Source: SFWF01 sp045539925
Lineage (GTDB): Bacteria > Bacillota > Clostridia > Oscillospirales > Acutalibacteraceae
Assembly (NCBI GenBank): GCA_045539925.1
Contig: JAZQGH010000194.1
Coordinates: 1-62,586, forward strand
Reading direction: 5' to 3'
DNA: 62,586 nucleotides
Shown here: in pieces, positions 59,577-62,586 of the stretch
Numbering within the stretch: the stretch's first letter is position 1
How the letters are laid out: each line of letters starts with the position of its first letter
Translations under genes and position numbers: made by a program
The notes under the pieces: model-generated
The model's database searches: none
What the model was told of the DNA's origin: nothing
Seen by the model: the letters and a program-made list of their open reading frames with translations, nothing else

Positions 59577-60818
59577 ATGAATTATAACGAAGCACTCGAA
59601 TACATTCATTCTCTCCTTGTTTTCGGCTCACAGCCGGGGCTTGAGAGAATAACCAAACTGCTCGGAAAACTCGGCAATCCGCAGGACAGCTTAAAATTTA
59701 TCCACGTTGCTGGCACAAACGGCAAAGGTTCTACCTGCACTATGCTTTCGGAGGTCTATAAGGCGGCAGGTCTTAAAACAGGTCTATATACCTCGCCCTA
59801 TATTGTTGATTTCAGGGAAAGAATGCAGATAAACGGTGAATACATCGCGAAAGAAGACCTTGCCCGTCTCTGTGAAAGGGTAAAAGCCGCAGGGATTACA
59901 GTAACCGAGTTCGAATTTATCACAGCCCTTGCTATGCTTTGGTTTTATGAACAAAAATGCAATATAGTTATTCTCGAAGTAGGCCTTGGCGGAAGATTTG
60001 ATGCCACAAATATAATAAAATCACCCCTGTGCTCTGTGATTATGAAAATCGACCTTGACCATACTGCAGTTCTCGGCGACACAGTAGAGCAGATAGCCTT
60101 TGAAAAATGCGGAATAATTAAGGATGGCACACCCACCGTTACATACCCCCTTCAGGATGAAGGGGCTTTGGCTGTAATAAAAGAGAATAGCCAAAAACTC
60201 ATCATTCCCGAAACAGAATATCTTACATTTGTCTCATCGTCTATCGGCGGCAATGCTTTTGTTTATAAAGGCAGAAGCTACCGCACCCGCCTTGTGGGTA
60301 GGCATCAGATATATAATGCAATAACGGTTATTGAGACTGTTGATGCTGCAGGAATAGATATTAACGCTACTGCGGTTTCAGACGGTATTGCCGCAGCAAC
60401 CGTCCCTGCAAGACTCGAGCTTATAAGTGAAAAACCAATCGTATTTCTTGACGGTGCTCATAATCCAAACGGAGCTCAGGCATTATCCGATTTTATGCGT
60501 CGCTATAACGGTGATATAGTCGCCGTAGCGGGAATGATGGCAGATAAAAACTGCGACGGTTTTCTGAAAACTGTGCTCAGATACTGTAGTAGCCTTATTA
60601 CGGTTACAGTGAAAGAAAATCCGAGAAGCATATCGGCTGAAGAACTTTCTCAGATGGCAGGTGCCTATATCAGTGACGTAACAGCGGCAGAGGATTACGA
60701 TTCCGCAATAGAACTTGCTCTCAAAAAATCAGGAGGAGTAAAGCCTGTATTTGTGTTTGGCTCACTTTACCTTGCAGGTGCTGTGCGCTCAAAACTAATT
60801 TCTAAATTAAATTCTTAA
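59577..60818 (+). CDS. folC: Folylpolyglutamate synthase / dihydrofolate synthase
   Basis: ATP-dependent ligase adding glutamate to dihydropteroate and folates. 413 residues, Mur-ligase fold: P-loop FIHVAGTNGKGSTCTML, the omega-loop region TSPYIVDFRERMQING, LEVGLGGRFDATN, IDLDHTAVLGDTVEQIA and the domain linker VFLDGAHNPNGAQAL. It starts at ATG 59577 with GGTGAG 5 nt upstream. valS-folC adjacency is common in Firmicutes. Confidence 0.95.
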   Translation: MNYNEALEYIHSLLVFGSQPGLERITKLLGKLGNPQDSLKFIHVAGTNGKGSTCTMLSEVYKAAGLKTGLYTSPYIVDFRERMQINGEYIAKEDLARLCERVKAAGITVTEFEFITALAMLWFYEQKCNIVILEVGLGGRFDATNIIKSPLCSVIMKIDLDHTAVLGDTVEQIAFEKCGIIKDGTPTVTYPLQDEGALAVIKENSQKLIIPETEYLTFVSSSIGGNAFVYKGRSYRTRLVGRHQIYNAITVIETVDAAGIDINATAVSDGIAAATVPARLELISEKPIVFLDGAHNPNGAQALSDFMRRYNGDIVAVAGMMADKNCDGFLKTVLRYCSSLITVTVKENPRSISAEELSQMAGAYISDVTAAEDYDSAIELALKKSGGVKPVFVFGSLYLAGAVRSKLISKLNS

Positions 60819-60847
60819 ATTCGACAGCAGAATATAACAATCTATTT

Positions 60848-60892
60848 AAAGACAAGCCTTTATAATTCTATATAGGCTTGTCTTTTATTTTA
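60848..60892 (+). terminator. Terminator-like hairpin immediately before the spoIIA operon
   Basis: AAAGACAAGCCT (60848-60859) / AGGCTTGTCTTT (60874-60885) followed by TATTTTAT. The spoIIAA SD begins 4 nt later, leaving no room for a promoter between. Confidence 0.75.
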
Positions 60893-60907
60893 TACGGAGG
60901 TGCAGAT

Positions 60908-61219
60908 ATGAATATTACATCCACCGGAGAGGTGCTCACGGTTTATCTTAAAGGAGAAATAGACCACCATTCGGCAAGGGGAATGAGGGAAGAGATAGAC
61001 AAAGCGGTAGAGTTCAATATGCCGTCACTTCTCATTCTTGATTTCTCAGAGGTCACGTTTATGGATAGCTCAGGAATAGGGCTTGTTATGGGAAGGTTTA
61101 AGATTTTACAGAAAAACGGAGCAAAGCTCAATCTTTCCAACCTTTCGGGAAACATATATAAAATAATGAAGCTTGCAGGTATCGACCGACTTGCAACAAT
61201 GGATAAAGGAGAAGAGTAA
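60908..61219 (+). CDS. spoIIAA: Anti-sigma F factor antagonist SpoIIAA
   Basis: 103-residue STAS-domain protein of the forespore-specific partner-switching module. Dephosphorylated SpoIIAA binds SpoIIAB and frees sigma F. The phosphorylatable serine lies in FMDSSGIGLVMGR. The strand LTVYLKGEIDHHSARGMR is typical of the family. ATG 60908 follows GGAGG by 7 nt. First gene of spoIIAA-spoIIAB-sigF. Confidence 0.95.
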   Translation: MNITSTGEVLTVYLKGEIDHHSARGMREEIDKAVEFNMPSLLILDFSEVTFMDSSGIGLVMGRFKILQKNGAKLNLSNLSGNIYKIMKLAGIDRLATMDKGEE

Positions 61220-61220
61220 A

Positions 61221-61655
61221 ATGGATGGAAACAAATTTACAATGACAGTACCGTCAAAATCCTGTAACGAAAGCTTTGCAAGGGTAACTGTGGCAGCCTT
61301 TGCTTCGCGGCTTGATCCAACCCTCGAAGAGATTGCAGATATAAAAACCTCGGTGTCAGAAGCGGTGACAAACTGCAGCGTTCACGCCTATCCCGATAAA
61401 ATAGGTATGATATACATAACCTGCGAGATTATCGGGGAAGACACCGTAAAAATAAAAATACGCGACAGAGGATGCGGAATAGAGGATGTAAAACAGGCTA
61501 TGGAACCCCTTTTTACCACAGGAGGTGAGGAGCGTGCAGGTCTCGGCTTTGCCGTTATGGAAAGTATGATGGACAGCGTCAGGGTTACATCAAAAGTAGG
61601 CAGAGGAACAACCGTTACAATGAAAAAGAAGATAAACTCAAAAGACGATGTGTAA
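61221..61655 (+). CDS. spoIIAB: Anti-sigma F factor / serine kinase SpoIIAB
   Basis: 144-residue GHKL-fold kinase that binds and inhibits sigma F and phosphorylates SpoIIAA. Motifs: DIKTSVSEAVTNCSVHAY (N box), IRDRGCGIED (G1), and GGEERAGLGFAVMESMMDSV (G2). It starts 1 nt after the spoIIAA stop with AGGAG upstream, and overlaps sigF by 8 nt. Confidence 0.95.
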   Translation: MDGNKFTMTVPSKSCNESFARVTVAAFASRLDPTLEEIADIKTSVSEAVTNCSVHAYPDKIGMIYITCEIIGEDTVKIKIRDRGCGIEDVKQAMEPLFTTGGEERAGLGFAVMESMMDSVRVTSKVGRGTTVTMKKKINSKDDV

Positions 61656-62298
61656 CAGAAACGAGCTTATCGAAAATAACGTCCGTCTTGTTCATTCCTG
61701 TTGTAAAAGATTTGTAGGCAGAGGAATAGAGTATGACGATATATTTCAGGTGGGATGTGTAGGTCTTGTCAAAGCGGCTGACGGTTTCGACGAAACAAGA
61801 GGGCTCTGCTTTTCCACATATGCCGTACCCACTATAATAGGAGAGATTAAAAGACTGTTCAGGGATAGCGGAAGCGTTAAGGTCTCTCGTTCGATCAAGG
61901 AGCTGTCACTAAAGGTTCAACGGGAAAAGGAACAGCTTGAAAAATACGGAGTAGAAGTTACCGTGTTAATGTTAGCAGAGCGGCTTGGCGTCACTGCTGA
62001 AGAAATAACCGAAGCACTTGACGCTTCACGGCAGGTTTTGTCTCTTACCTACGAAAATGAAGACGGCTCGGTAGAAATGCAGCTTCCAAGTCAAAGCTAT
62101 GAAAATGAAATATGTTCTCGAATTCTAATAGATGAGGCAATATCACGTTTAAATGTCGAAGAACAGGAAATAATAAAACTCAGATACTTTTCGGAAAAAA
62201 CTCAAACCGAATCTGCAGAAATATTAGGAATATCACAGGTGCAGGTATCAAGAAAGGAGAAGAAGGCCCTTCAAAAATTGCGTATATATATGAATTAG
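61648..62298 (+). CDS. sigF: Sporulation sigma factor SigF
   Basis: First forespore-specific sigma factor, 216 residues. Region 2: DDIFQVGCVGLVKAADGF and FSTYAVPTIIGEIKRLFRD; region 3 with RSIKELSLKVQ; region 4 helix-turn-helix TQTESAEILGISQVQVSR. SigG is close in sequence, but position behind spoIIAA-spoIIAB identifies SigF. Translation is probably coupled to spoIIAB because ATG 61648 lies within that gene and has no strong SD. Confidence 0.95.
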   Translation: MCNRNELIENNVRLVHSCCKRFVGRGIEYDDIFQVGCVGLVKAADGFDETRGLCFSTYAVPTIIGEIKRLFRDSGSVKVSRSIKELSLKVQREKEQLEKYGVEVTVLMLAERLGVTAEEITEALDASRQVLSLTYENEDGSVEMQLPSQSYENEICSRILIDEAISRLNVEEQEIIKLRYFSEKTQTESAEILGISQVQVSRKEKKALQKLRIYMN

Positions 62299-62400
62299 TT
62301 TATTCTGTTGGTAAAAACTATCAAAAGGAACAGAAAAACTGAAGCTTTTTTGCATTATTAAACAAATGAAAAAATTTTAAAAAAAAATCGAAAAAAAGTG

Positions 62401-62586
62401 TTGACATTTGAAAACCACTGTGGTATTATAATCGAGCACCGCAAAAAGCGGCGCACAACGGACCTTGAAAATTAAACAACGACAAACAAGAAATTGGACC
62501 CGACAATTAATTTGAGAAATCAAAGTAAATTAAGGACAATTCAGACAAAACGCCAGTTTTGAATGAAGTCTATTTAGAGCAGAAAT
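62401..62586 (+). promoter_or_regulatory. Probable rRNA operon promoter and pre-16S leader
   Basis: An A/T-rich upstream tract (62350-62400) precedes TTGACA (62401-62406) and TATTAT/TATAAT (62424-62432). The transcript leader includes CCTTGAAAATTAAACAACG, a sequence type seen before 16S genes in Clostridia. The window ends before any GAGTTTGATC, so the 16S gene itself is not seen. Confidence 0.6.

Overview
The window looks like a chromosomal segment of an anaerobic, spore-forming, monoderm Firmicute of class Clostridia, most likely an Oscillospirales/Ruminococcaceae-type gut bacterium. Evidence: a spoIIA operon (spoIIAA-spoIIAB-sigF), an unsplit sigK, a PolC-type replicase, lipobox lipoproteins, two rubrerythrins, the MEP isoprenoid pathway, strong AGGAGG ribosome binding sites, TTGACA/TATAAT promoters and frequent TTG/GTG starts. 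Assignment below class level is inference.

Layout. 1-4300: an inverted-repeat intergenic element, a SEDS cell-wall polymerase, an acyltransferase-fold protein lacking the catalytic motif, class II fructose-bisphosphate aldolase and a rubrerythrin. 4300-8900 (minus): yhaO-yhaN (SbcDC-like nuclease complex) and galM. 8900-13300: DUF951, prfA, tsaC, coaE and an M18 aminopeptidase. 13300-17900: an ECF sigma/membrane anti-sigma pair, sigK, a second rubrerythrin, and a stomatin-NfeD pair. 17900-28200: a MarR-regulated heterodimeric ABC exporter, a YeiH-family permease, and a complete BMP-type nucleoside ABC importer. 28300-32100 (minus): DUF6440, tmRNA (ssrA), an esterase, smpB, a coiled-coil protein, coaD and rsmD.

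32200-37121 is the one clearly accessory region. A 75-bp duplication of the 3' end of guaB brackets a decayed insert holding a large polyvalent protein gene (ADP-ribosyltransferase-like, HExxH and MuF-C-like regions), a REP-associated tyrosine transposase with perfect 25-bp REP ends, and more REP copies. One REP insertion can be removed on paper to restore the broken reading frame exactly. No integrase remains.

37047-62586 is core: guaB, then the classic rpsB-tsf-pyrH-frr-uppS-cdsA-dxr-rseP-ispG-polC cluster linking translation, lipid-carrier synthesis and replication; an M23/G5 wall peptidase; a divergent type IIA topoisomerase pair; valS; folC; spoIIA; and the promoter and leader of what is probably an rRNA operon running off the end. 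The most striking observation is that polC encodes PHP and polymerase domains but lacks the 3'-5' exonuclease domain that normally interrupts PHP. Other notable points are two genes whose best start is AUU, hairpins over the sigK start and the second rubrerythrin SD, and several candidate operators.
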